Positions 7,691 through 13,365 of a DNA stretch of 13,365 bases are shown one piece after another. The position numbers were made by a program, and so were the translations under genes. The notes under the pieces were generated by a model. It was given only the letters and a program-made list of their open reading frames with translations. It ran no database searches and was not told where the DNA came from. Every line of letters starts with the position of its first letter. Position 1 is the first letter of the stretch. Origin of the DNA: Flavobacterium psychrophilum (GTDB lineage Bacteria; Bacteroidota; Bacteroidia; Flavobacteriales; Flavobacteriaceae); the NCBI GenBank assembly GCA_943325515.2, contig CALPPS020000071.1, positions 1-13,365 of the forward strand. The letters run 5' to 3'.

Positions 7691-7987
7691 CTATTCTAAA
7701 CTCACTAATTTATCAACACTCCATGCTTCGGGTTTATCATTGAATAATTTCTTTGTAAATGACCAAACTTCAACAAATAAAGCCGATTTCCTGTAATTTT
7801 CCAAATCATTTTCGGTTTTCCAAAAACTATAGGTAAAGAAAATACAAGGATTATTTTTATCTTGATATAATTCCAAAAGCCCATTGCCTTCTGCGTTGCG
7901 GATTTTCTCTTTCATCAAATCAAAATTCTCCAAAAAAATTGGAATATTTTCTTTATGAAAACTCATTTTTACTATTCTGATGAACAT
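7691..7987 (-). CDS. Antibiotic biosynthesis monooxygenase (ABM)-family protein
   Basis: A 98-residue protein with the compact ferredoxin-like fold signature of the ABM (dimeric alpha-beta barrel) family. It begins MFIRIVKMSFHKENIPIFLE, then has GNGLLELYQD (34-43), CIFFTYSFWKTENDLENYRK (48-67), and ends with a KPEAWSVDKL segment. The combination of F-W-x-T-E-x-D-L-x-x-Y-R-x-S and a late AWSV is common in the small stand-alone members of Bacteroidota. Members of the family include quinol monooxygenases and haem-degrading enzymes, but many have no known substrate, and nothing here fixes one. A start at Met8 is possible. The gene begins 4 bases after the DUF62 stop, so the two are almost certainly cotranscribed. 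Confidence 0.8.
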   Translation of the reverse strand: MFIRIVKMSFHKENIPIFLENFDLMKEKIRNAEGNGLLELYQDKNNPCIFFTYSFWKTENDLENYRKSALFVEVWSFTKKLFNDKPEAWSVDKLVSLE

Positions 7988-7991
7988 TCTC

Positions 7992-8816
7992 TTAATTCTT
8001 AAATTCTATAGTAATCATATCTCTATAACTCAATCCTAGCAAGGAAGCTGCTGATCCAACATTGTCTGGATTGCTTCTAAAAATCGAAATTTCTAAAAAT
8101 CCAGCCTCGTTAAATATAGCTAGTTTTTGGCCTTCAAAATCTTTTAAAGGATATTTGGAGGATAATCCAATGTCTGAATATTTTGATAAAATAGTTTTGA
8201 TGATTTTATTTTTAAATTTTATTTCATAAGGTCTGCCTTTACCCATTTCCAAAAATATTTTTTTAGAAATATTTGTCACAGCATTACCTAAATGATCTAT
8301 ATAAATAATATAACCTTTGATTTGATTTTCTTTAACTAAAGCTTGTAATTCAGTTACTTCTTTTATAGCTTTAATTTCTTTGCCAATGACATTGAGCAAA
8401 CCACCTTTGGCTAAATGACAAGCAACTTTAACAAATACATCCAAATCAGTAGCATCATTCGGCAATCTGTCATGGATGTTTATGCTAACTATTTTCTGTG
8501 GGACAATTTTTTGGATAAGCATACTCAAAATTCCATTATCTGCACAAATGAAGTACTGGTCGTTCCATTGCATAGCAATGTGTTGGTTTTCTGTATTTAG
8601 TTCTATATCAACACCTATTAAGTGAACCGTTCCTTTTGGAAAACTTCCATAAGCTGCACCAACAATATATGCTGTTTCGGCAACATTAAAAGGATCAATA
8701 TAGTGTGAAATATCAATAATAGTAGCTTCTGTAAACTCTGATAATAATTTACCTTTTAAGGCACCCACAAAGTGGTCTTTTAATCCATAATCGGTTGTTA
8801 AGGTAATTATTGACAT
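7992..8816 (-). CDS. SAM hydroxide adenosyltransferase / chlorinase-fluorinase family protein (DUF62)
   Basis: A 274-residue protein of the family that includes the bacterial fluorinase, chlorinase and the widespread SAM hydrolases yielding adenosine and methionine. The start at 8816 gives MSIITLTTDYGLKDHFVGAL, the usual family N-terminus. An ATG at 8894 is in frame but overlaps the -7 box, so transcripts should begin after it. Landmarks are TTDYGLKD (7-14), LIGVD (66-70), FICADNGILS (89-98), IDHLGN (173-178) and VGSAASLLGL (253-262). By eye, Asp70 matches the triad Asp, but the triad Arg position is Asn77 and the triad His position is Thr123, so the standard SAM hydrolase chemistry is uncertain. 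It is followed after 4 bases by the ABM gene and is divergent from phoH. Confidence 0.88.
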   Translation of the reverse strand: MSIITLTTDYGLKDHFVGALKGKLLSEFTEATIIDISHYIDPFNVAETAYIVGAAYGSFPKGTVHLIGVDIELNTENQHIAMQWNDQYFICADNGILSMLIQKIVPQKIVSINIHDRLPNDATDLDVFVKVACHLAKGGLLNVIGKEIKAIKEVTELQALVKENQIKGYIIYIDHLGNAVTNISKKIFLEMGKGRPYEIKFKNKIIKTILSKYSDIGLSSKYPLKDFEGQKLAIFNEAGFLEISIFRSNPDNVGSAASLLGLSYRDMITIEFKN

Positions 8817-8891
8817 AGATTGTTTATAACTTAGTGGAAATAGGGTTTCAAAAATGTAAAACCTATTCTTTAATTTGATTAAATTTGGATA

Positions 8892-8899
8892 CAAAGCTA
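8892..8899 (-). promoter_or_regulatory. Probable -7 promoter element of the DUF62-ABM operon
   Basis: TAGCTTTG on the minus strand matches TAnnTTTG exactly. Initiation a few bases downstream would give a leader of about 70 bases to the ATG at 8816 and would exclude the ATG at 8894. No clear -33 TTG is seen. Confidence 0.45.
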
Positions 8900-8939
8900 A
8901 TAATATATAGCGAATAATTTTAATTTAATACTACTGCTT

Positions 8940-9893
8940 TTGAACGAACGCATCATTGAATTACACGACATCGCACCAAAAGAATTTTGGGGCGCTCAAG
9001 ACACTCATCTTGAAACTATTAAAAGGTATTATCCAAAACTAAAAATTGTCGCTCGTGGCACAACTTTGAAAGCATTTGGCGAAAAAGAAGAACTCGATGA
9101 ATTTGAAAATCGCTTCAATCGTTTGATGCTGCATTTTACTCGCTACAACAATATTGACAACAATGTTATTGATAGAGTTATACATAGTAATTCAAACGAA
9201 GAGCAACGTATGCCAGATAGTGATAAAATTCTGGTACATGGAATAGGAGGTAAGCTTATCAAAGCGATGACGCCTAACCAACAAAAAATGGTTGATATCA
9301 TTCAGAAGAACGACATGATGTTTGCTGTTGGTCCTGCAGGAACTGGAAAAACCTATACAGGAGTTGCCTTAGCAGTAAAAGCGTTAAAAGAAAAACAGGT
9401 AAAAAGAATAGTACTAACACGACCTGCCGTAGAAGCTGGAGAAAACCTTGGATTTTTACCTGGTGACATGAAAGAAAAACTCGATCCTTATATGCAACCA
9501 TTGTATGATGCATTGCGAGATATGTTGCCCCCACAAACCTTGGAAGATTATATTCTTAAAGGAATAATCCAAATTGCACCCTTAGCCTTTATGCGCGGAA
9601 GAACTTTAGATAATGCTTTTGTGATTTTAGACGAAGCACAAAACACCACACATTCTCAAATGAAAATGTTTTTAACGCGTATGGGTAAGAATGCAAAGTT
9701 TATTATAACTGGCGATCCAGGACAAGTTGATTTACCGCGAAGAACTATCTCAGGGTTAAAAGAAGCAATCTTGGTTTTAAAAGATATTGAGGGAATTGGT
9801 ATCATTTATCTTGATGACAAAGACATCGTTCGCCACCGATTAGTTAAAAAAGTAATTGATGCCTACAAAAGTATAGAAAATAACGATTATTAA
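8940..9893 (+). CDS. phoH: PhoH-family ATPase
   Basis: A 317-residue cytoplasmic nucleotide-binding protein of the PhoH / PhoH-like (YbeZ) type. It is a predicted RNA-associated ATPase related to the helicase core and often tied to rRNA maturation. The N-terminal third (WGAQDTHLETIKRYYPKLKI, ARGTTLKAFGEKEE) is a KH-like region. The ATPase domain has Walker A GPAGTGKT (131-138), TRPAVEAGENLGFLPGDM (160-177), Walker B VILDEAQNTT (228-237), TGDPGQVDLP (257-266) and a closing IVRHRLVKKVI. The start codon appears to be TTG at 8940. It gives MNERIIELHDIAPKEFWGAQ, which fits relatives I remember, and there is no in-frame ATG nearby before the conserved region. A strong terminator follows. Confidence 0.93.
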   Translation: MNERIIELHDIAPKEFWGAQDTHLETIKRYYPKLKIVARGTTLKAFGEKEELDEFENRFNRLMLHFTRYNNIDNNVIDRVIHSNSNEEQRMPDSDKILVHGIGGKLIKAMTPNQQKMVDIIQKNDMMFAVGPAGTGKTYTGVALAVKALKEKQVKRIVLTRPAVEAGENLGFLPGDMKEKLDPYMQPLYDALRDMLPPQTLEDYILKGIIQIAPLAFMRGRTLDNAFVILDEAQNTTHSQMKMFLTRMGKNAKFIITGDPGQVDLPRRTISGLKEAILVLKDIEGIGIIYLDDKDIVRHRLVKKVIDAYKSIENNDY

Positions 9894-9913
9894 TAGTTTA
9901 TTAATCAAATAGA

Positions 9914-9952
9914 AAACTCTATCAAAATTATTTTTGATAGGGTTTCTTTTTT
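9914..9952 (+). terminator. Intrinsic terminator of phoH
   Basis: A 14-bp stem with one G-T wobble (9914-9927 with 9932-9945) and a TTAT loop is followed by C and a run of six T. It starts 20 bases after the phoH stop codon. Confidence 0.9.
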
Positions 9953-9991
9953 ATTTTGAATTGTGAACTATAAAAAGTAATCTCAAATTCC

Positions 9992-10022
9992 TATTTTTGC
10001 AACAACAACAACAACACAAAGA
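9992..10022 (+). promoter_or_regulatory. Probable purC -7 box and CAA-repeat leader
   Basis: TATTTTTG (9992-9999) matches TAnnTTTG. It is followed directly by five CAA units (10000-10014) and CACAAAGA before the ATG at 10023. The leader is A-rich, has no Shine-Dalgarno sequence and looks unstructured, as expected for Bacteroidota translation starts. No clear -33 TTG at standard spacing. Confidence 0.6.
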
Positions 10023-10970
10023 ATGAATACAATTACAACTACAAATTTTAATTTTCCTAATCAAAAATCTTTTTATCGCGGGAAGGTTCGAGAAGTTTAT
10101 AATATCAATGACGAATTGTTAGTTATGATTGCTACCGATAGGCTTTCTGCTTTTGATGTAGTTATGCCAAAAGGCATACCTTATAAAGGACAAATCCTAA
10201 ATCAAATTGCAACTAAATTCATGGAATTGACAAAAGATATTGTTCCGAATTGGTTAATTGCATCTCCTGATCCAAATGTCGCTGTCGGTCATTTATGCGA
10301 ACCATTTAAAGTAGAAATGGTTATTCGAGGTTATCTTTCAGGTCATGCTGCTCGTGAATATATTTTGGGAAAAAGGACTATTTGCGGTGTAGCGATGGAA
10401 GAAGGTTTGAAAGAGAATGATAAATTTCCAATCCCTATAATTACGCCAACAACCAAAGCTGATAATGGTTTTCATGACGAAGATATTTCTCGTGAAGCTA
10501 TTTTAGCGAAAGGAATTGTTTCAGAAGAAGATTATTTGGTATTAGAAAAATATACCCGTGCTTTATATCAAAGAGGAACAGAAATAGCAGCTAGTAGAGG
10601 TTTGATTTTGGTAGATACAAAATATGAATTTGGCAAAACTAAAGAAGGAGTTATAGTTTTAATTGATGAAATTCATACGCCAGATTCATCTCGTTATTTT
10701 TACAAAGATGGATATCAAGAAAGACAGGAAAAAGGTGAAGAACAAAAACAATTGTCTAAAGAATTTGTTCGTCGTTGGTTAATTGAAAACGGTTTTCAAG
10801 GAAAAGAAGGGCAACAAATTCCAGTTATGTCAGATGAATACATTGAAACTGTATCAGAGAGATATATAGAGTTATTTGAAAATATATTAGGTGAAAAATT
10901 TATTAAAGCAGACATATCTAATATTAATCAACGAATAGAAAAAAATGTGTTACAGTTTTTGAAATCATAA
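10023..10970 (+). CDS. purC: Phosphoribosylaminoimidazole-succinocarboxamide synthase (SAICAR synthetase)
   Basis: PurC joins aspartate to CAIR using ATP to make SAICAR, the eighth step of de novo purine synthesis. The 315-residue protein is the longer form shared with yeast Ade1 rather than the roughly 240-residue E. coli form. Visible landmarks are RGKVREVY (19-26), ATDRLSAFD (37-45), KGQILNQIA (55-63), [12 protein letters not shown] (98-109), LVDTKYEFG (196-204) and [12 protein letters not shown] (214-225). The C-terminal extension contains [14 protein letters not shown] (247-260). It is transcribed from its own promoter after the phoH terminator. A hairpin terminator lies 13 bases past the stop and is shared with the convergent peptidase gene. 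Confidence 0.97.
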   Translation: MNTITTTNFNFPNQKSFYRGKVREVYNINDELLVMIATDRLSAFDVVMPKGIPYKGQILNQIATKFMELTKDIVPNWLIASPDPNVAVGHLCEPFKVEMVIRGYLSGHAAREYILGKRTICGVAMEEGLKENDKFPIPIITPTTKADNGFHDEDISREAILAKGIVSEEDYLVLEKYTRALYQRGTEIAASRGLILVDTKYEFGKTKEGVIVLIDEIHTPDSSRYFYKDGYQERQEKGEEQKQLSKEFVRRWLIENGFQGKEGQQIPVMSDEYIETVSERYIELFENILGEKFIKADISNINQRIEKNVLQFLKS

Positions 10971-10983
10971 AAGCTGTAAATTG

Positions 10984-11016
10984 AAAATATCCCGATGAAA
11001 TCGAGATGTTTTTTTT
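10984..11016. terminator. Shared terminator between purC and the M42 peptidase gene
   Basis: A 13-bp stem (10984-10996 with 11000-11012), with one C-A mismatch and one T-G wobble, closes a GAA loop and runs into T residues on the plus strand. The minus strand also reads T-rich after the stem. The T tract overlaps the stop codon (11015-11017) of the convergent gene. Confidence 0.75.
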
Positions 11017-12103
11017 ATTTGAAATAAGAAAAGTTGTGATTGTCTTCAATCCTCAGTAAACTCTCGTAAATTAATTTAATCACATTTTCTACATCCTCTC
11101 TATGAACCATTTCAACTGTGGTATGCATATACCGCAATGGGAGTGAAATTAGTGTGGAAGGCACGCCACCATTACTATAGGCAAAAGCATCGGTATCAGT
11201 TCCGGTTACTCTAGAAGTTGCATGACGTTGAAAAGGAATTTTATTTTTTTCGGCAGTGTCCACTATTAAATCTCTTAAAGTATTGTGAACTGCAGGAGCA
11301 TAAGCAATAACTGGTCCTTTTCCCATTTGCAAATCACCTTCAATTTTCTTTTCTATCATTGGAGTAGTGGTGTCATGACAAACATCAGTCACGATAGCTA
11401 CATTGGGTTTAATAGTTTGCGTAATCATTTCGGCGCCGCGAAGTCCAATTTCTTCTTGAACAGAGTTGATAATGTACAATCCAAAAGGAAGTTTCTTTTT
11501 GTTTTCTTTCAACAAACGAGCTACTTCAGCAATCATGAAACCTCCCATTCTGTTATCAATAGCCCTGCAAACAAATTTGTCATTATTTAAAATCATAAAT
11601 TCATCTGGATAAGTTATCACACATCCAACATGTACTCCTAATTTTTCTACTTCCTCTTTAGTAGAACAACCACAATCTATAAATATATTGTGCAAAGAAG
11701 CCGTTTCTTCTTTGCCTCGATTTCTAGTATGAATTGCTGGCCACCCAAATACTCCTTTTACAATCCCATTTTTGGTATGAATGTTTACCCTTTTTGATGG
11801 AGCAATTTGGTGATCTGAACCACCATTTCTAATAACATAAATTAATCCCTCAGCAGTGATGTAATTTACATACCATGAAATTTCATCCGAATGCCCTTCG
11901 ATAACTACTTTGAATTTGGCTTCATGATTTATAACTCCAACTGCAGTTCCATATGTATCTGTAATAAATGTATCAACATAAGGTTTCAAATAGTTCATCC
12001 ATAGTTTTTGTCCAGCAGATTCATAGCCAGTAGGTGATGCATTATTCAAATAGTTTTCTAAAAAAGAAAGAGATGATTTAGTAAGGATTGATTTAGTAGA
12101 CAT
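11015..12103 (-). CDS. M42-family metallo-aminopeptidase
   Basis: A 362-residue cytoplasmic di-metal aminopeptidase of the M42 (TET, glutamyl aminopeptidase, FrvX/YsdC) family, expected to trim peptides from their N-terminus in a large oligomer. The metal and catalytic positions can be matched by eye: His71 in IEGHSDEISW, Asp183 in RAIDNRMGG, Glu217-Glu218 in VQEEIGLRGAEM, Asp240 in IVTDVCHDTTTP and His327 in RYMHTTVEMVHRED. The start at 12103 gives MSTKSILTKSSLSFLENYLN, the family's usual opening. An in-frame ATG 33 bases upstream is less likely because its codons run through AT-rich promoter-like DNA. The gene is divergent from the DUF4294 gene and converges on purC. Confidence 0.93.
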   Translation of the reverse strand: MSTKSILTKSSLSFLENYLNNASPTGYESAGQKLWMNYLKPYVDTFITDTYGTAVGVINHEAKFKVVIEGHSDEISWYVNYITAEGLIYVIRNGGSDHQIAPSKRVNIHTKNGIVKGVFGWPAIHTRNRGKEETASLHNIFIDCGCSTKEEVEKLGVHVGCVITYPDEFMILNNDKFVCRAIDNRMGGFMIAEVARLLKENKKKLPFGLYIINSVQEEIGLRGAEMITQTIKPNVAIVTDVCHDTTTPMIEKKIEGDLQMGKGPVIAYAPAVHNTLRDLIVDTAEKNKIPFQRHATSRVTGTDTDAFAYSNGGVPSTLISLPLRYMHTTVEMVHREDVENVIKLIYESLLRIEDNHNFSYFK

Positions 12104-12124
12104 AAATATTTTTTTGCTAAAATA

Positions 12125-12132
12125 TAAATTTG
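12125..12132 (+). promoter_or_regulatory. Possible -7 promoter element of the DUF4294 gene
   Basis: TAAATTTG matches TAnnTTTG and lies 52 bases before the ATG at 12185, in the 81-base divergent gap. No matching -33 TTG is visible, so this is only a candidate. Confidence 0.35.
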
Positions 12133-12184
12133 GCATTAGAGTTGTTAATGATATTCTATATTTTTACTCTAATAATTATTATTT

Positions 12185-12853
12185 ATGAGAAAGTTATTTT
12201 TTATCGTTTCAGTATTACTGATTTCATTTTCTTTAAAAGCACAAGTCACTTCAGATTCTATCAAAAAAAAAGAACTAAGTGTTGAGGAACTCGACACTAT
12301 TTTAGATGAGCCTATTCCATTAGAAGAAGTTGTTATTTACAAAGTAAAATTAAGTCCAGAAGATAAAAAACTATTTCTCTTATTACAAAATAGAGTATAT
12401 AAAGTATATCCTTTTGCAAAAACTGCCTCAGAACGATTGACAATTTTAAACAAGAACTTGGGTAAGATGAAGACTAATCGTGAGAAAAAGAAATACTTTA
12501 AGATAGTTGAGGATTATATAGAGAATGAATTTACTGGACAATTAAAAAAATTATCTCGTAAACAAGGACAAATACTCGTTAAACTTATTCATCGTCAAAC
12601 AGGGTTTACAACTTTTGAACTAATAAAAGATTATAAAAGTGGTTGGAAAGCATTTTGGTCAAATAATACTGCAAGATTATTTGATATCAATCTAAAAACT
12701 AAATATGCTCCCTATGATGTAAATGAAGATTTTTTGATAGAAACCATTCTTGATAGAGCATTTACTCGAGGTAGACTCATATCCCAAAAACCAGCTAATC
12801 CAATAGATATAGATGAGCTTACTGACTATTGGCAGAAAAAAGTTTTAAAATAA
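12185..12853 (+). CDS. DUF4294 domain protein, exported, function unknown
   Basis: A 222-residue protein with a signal peptide (MRKLFFIVSVLLISFSLKAQ, cut near residue 19), so probably periplasmic or outer-membrane facing. An acidic, Glu-rich stretch (30-50) is followed by a Lys-rich helical region with VYKVYPFAKTASERLTILN (71-89). Next come KQGQILVKLIHRQTG (126-140) and SGWKAFWSNNTARLFDINLK (152-171), then YAPYDVNEDFLIETIL. This pattern is that of DUF4294, found in Bacteroidota and without a known role as far as I recall. No C-terminal sorting domain or lipobox cysteine is present. The divergent neighbour is the M42 peptidase; from memory this pairing recurs in flavobacteria, but I cannot verify that here. 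No clear terminator follows. Confidence 0.85.
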   Translation: MRKLFFIVSVLLISFSLKAQVTSDSIKKKELSVEELDTILDEPIPLEEVVIYKVKLSPEDKKLFLLLQNRVYKVYPFAKTASERLTILNKNLGKMKTNREKKKYFKIVEDYIENEFTGQLKKLSRKQGQILVKLIHRQTGFTTFELIKDYKSGWKAFWSNNTARLFDINLKTKYAPYDVNEDFLIETILDRAFTRGRLISQKPANPIDIDELTDYWQKKVLK

Positions 12854-13049
12854 TAGATTATTTTTTAATATTAAATCATTCGGAATATATTTATTAATCA
12901 TACTTCTACTTTTATGTTCATGATTTAGTCTGATCCAATTAGATTTAAGTAAGATTTTAATAATTTCTATTCTATTAATTTGTTAACAATCTTGATTTAT
13001 ATTTTGCAACAATCGATAAATCAATATTTTAAAAAAGGTTATTAATTTA
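12854..13049. other. AT-rich intergenic stretch without a recognised gene
   Basis: I see no coding signal, tRNA or clear terminator here. There are small AT palindromes such as TTGTTAACAA (12980-12989), and one imperfect promoter-like stretch near 12979-13006 with poor spacing. Confidence 0.6.
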
Positions 13050-13082
13050 TTTGGATATGGTTGTATTATTTTTTTATATTTG
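13050..13082 (+). promoter_or_regulatory. rRNA operon promoter P1 (upstream)
   Basis: TTTG (13050-13053), a 21-base spacer and TATATTTG (13075-13082) fit the Bacteroidota promoter. It is followed at once by GCACCCCGC, nearly the same bases that follow P2. Confidence 0.7.
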
Positions 13083-13165
13083 CACCCCGCAATAGGATAA
13101 TTTATTTAATGAATTTATGGGATAAGATGATTTAAAATAAATTCTAAAAATAATTTTAAAAAGCC

Positions 13166-13195
13166 TTGTTAGTTAGAAAAGAATAGTTACTTTTG
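13166..13195 (+). promoter_or_regulatory. rRNA operon promoter P2 (downstream)
   Basis: TTG (13166-13168), a 19-base spacer and TACTTTTG (13188-13195) match the consensus with its standard spacing, followed by GCACCCGC. It lies 113 bases downstream of P1, so the two are tandem. Confidence 0.8.
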
Positions 13196-13201
13196 CACCC
13201 G

Positions 13202-13365
13202 CTTTGAGAATGAAATAGTATCATTAGAAACAATTTCAGATTAAAGAAAAGAAGAATACGTTCATAGACATATTGAATTGACAGCCGTTCTGATAGTAAT
13301 ATCAGGACAAAATAAAGAGAGTAAGATAATCGAGAGATTAAAGAATAAACCTAGCCTTTGTCTAT
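13202..13365 (+). promoter_or_regulatory. Probable leader of a 16S rRNA gene (boxA-like element and hairpin)
   Basis: The leader downstream of P2 contains GTTCATAGACATATTG (13260-13275). This resembles the boxA-like GTTCTTTGACATATTG element that precedes 16S genes in Bacteroidota. A 9-bp hairpin, GTTCTGATA with TATCAGGAC and loop GTAA (13287-13308), and an A- and G-rich stretch ending CCTAGCC follow. The 16S gene itself is not in the window, so the assignment rests on recalled similarity to flavobacterial rRNA leaders and on the paired strong promoters. Confidence 0.7.

Noticed and set aside
8817..8894. A 26-residue N-terminal extension of the DUF62 protein starting at 8894
   Set aside because: The extension does not match the family, and its ATG overlaps the best -7 box, so transcripts should start after it.
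12104..12136. An 11-residue N-terminal extension of the M42 peptidase
   Set aside because: The family opening begins at the ATG at 12103, and the added codons run through AT-rich divergent promoter DNA.
12979..13006. A third upstream rRNA promoter (TTTG and TATATTTTG followed by GCAAC)
   Set aside because: The -7 match has an extra T and the spacer is only about 15 bases, so it does not fit the consensus as P1 and P2 do.

Overview
This window is AT-rich chromosomal DNA from a member of the Bacteroidota, most likely Flavobacterium or a close relative in the Flavobacteriaceae. The reasons are: promoter -7 boxes of the Bacteroidota form TAnnTTTG before several genes, start sites without Shine-Dalgarno sequences, a secreted protein with a type IX secretion sorting domain, the gliding genes gldF and gldG, and a DUF4294 gene. 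I see no transposase, integrase, phage gene, CRISPR array, toxin-antitoxin pair or tRNA gene. Most of the window is ordinary core genome, and I do not find a convincing new multi-gene system.

Layout, left to right. Positions 1-275 (minus) hold the start of a TauE/SafE-type membrane transporter cut by the window edge. Positions 435-2417 (plus) encode a large secreted endonuclease I-type nuclease with lamin-tail, Calx-beta-like and T9SS sorting domains. A long minus-strand run then covers 8816 down to 2418. In transcription order it holds a SAM hydroxide adenosyltransferase-like gene (DUF62), a small ABM-family monooxygenase-like gene, a heptad repeat array, gldF, gldG, dnaN with its own promoter and terminator, and mnmE. 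On the plus strand, phoH (8940-9893) and purC (10023-10970) follow, separated by a strong terminator. An M42 aminopeptidase (12103-11015, minus) converges on purC and is divergent from a DUF4294 gene (12185-12853, plus). The last 510 bases have no protein gene. They carry two tandem Bacteroidota-type promoters and a conserved-looking leader that I read as the promoter and leader region of a ribosomal RNA operon whose 16S gene would begin just past the window.

Functional links are modest. GldF and GldG are membrane parts of the gliding-associated ABC transporter, and the nuclease at 435-2417 is a probable T9SS cargo. dnaN, mnmE, phoH, purC and the rRNA leader are housekeeping.

The most unusual signals are: (1) a 7-bp-periodic repeat family (GTTNTCN) that fills the whole ABM-gldF gap as two oppositely oriented arms and also appears as two oppositely oriented arms inside the mnmE coding sequence; (2) a DUF62 protein in which two of the three residues of the family's Asp-Arg-His triad appear to be replaced; (3) the tandem rRNA promoters and leader.
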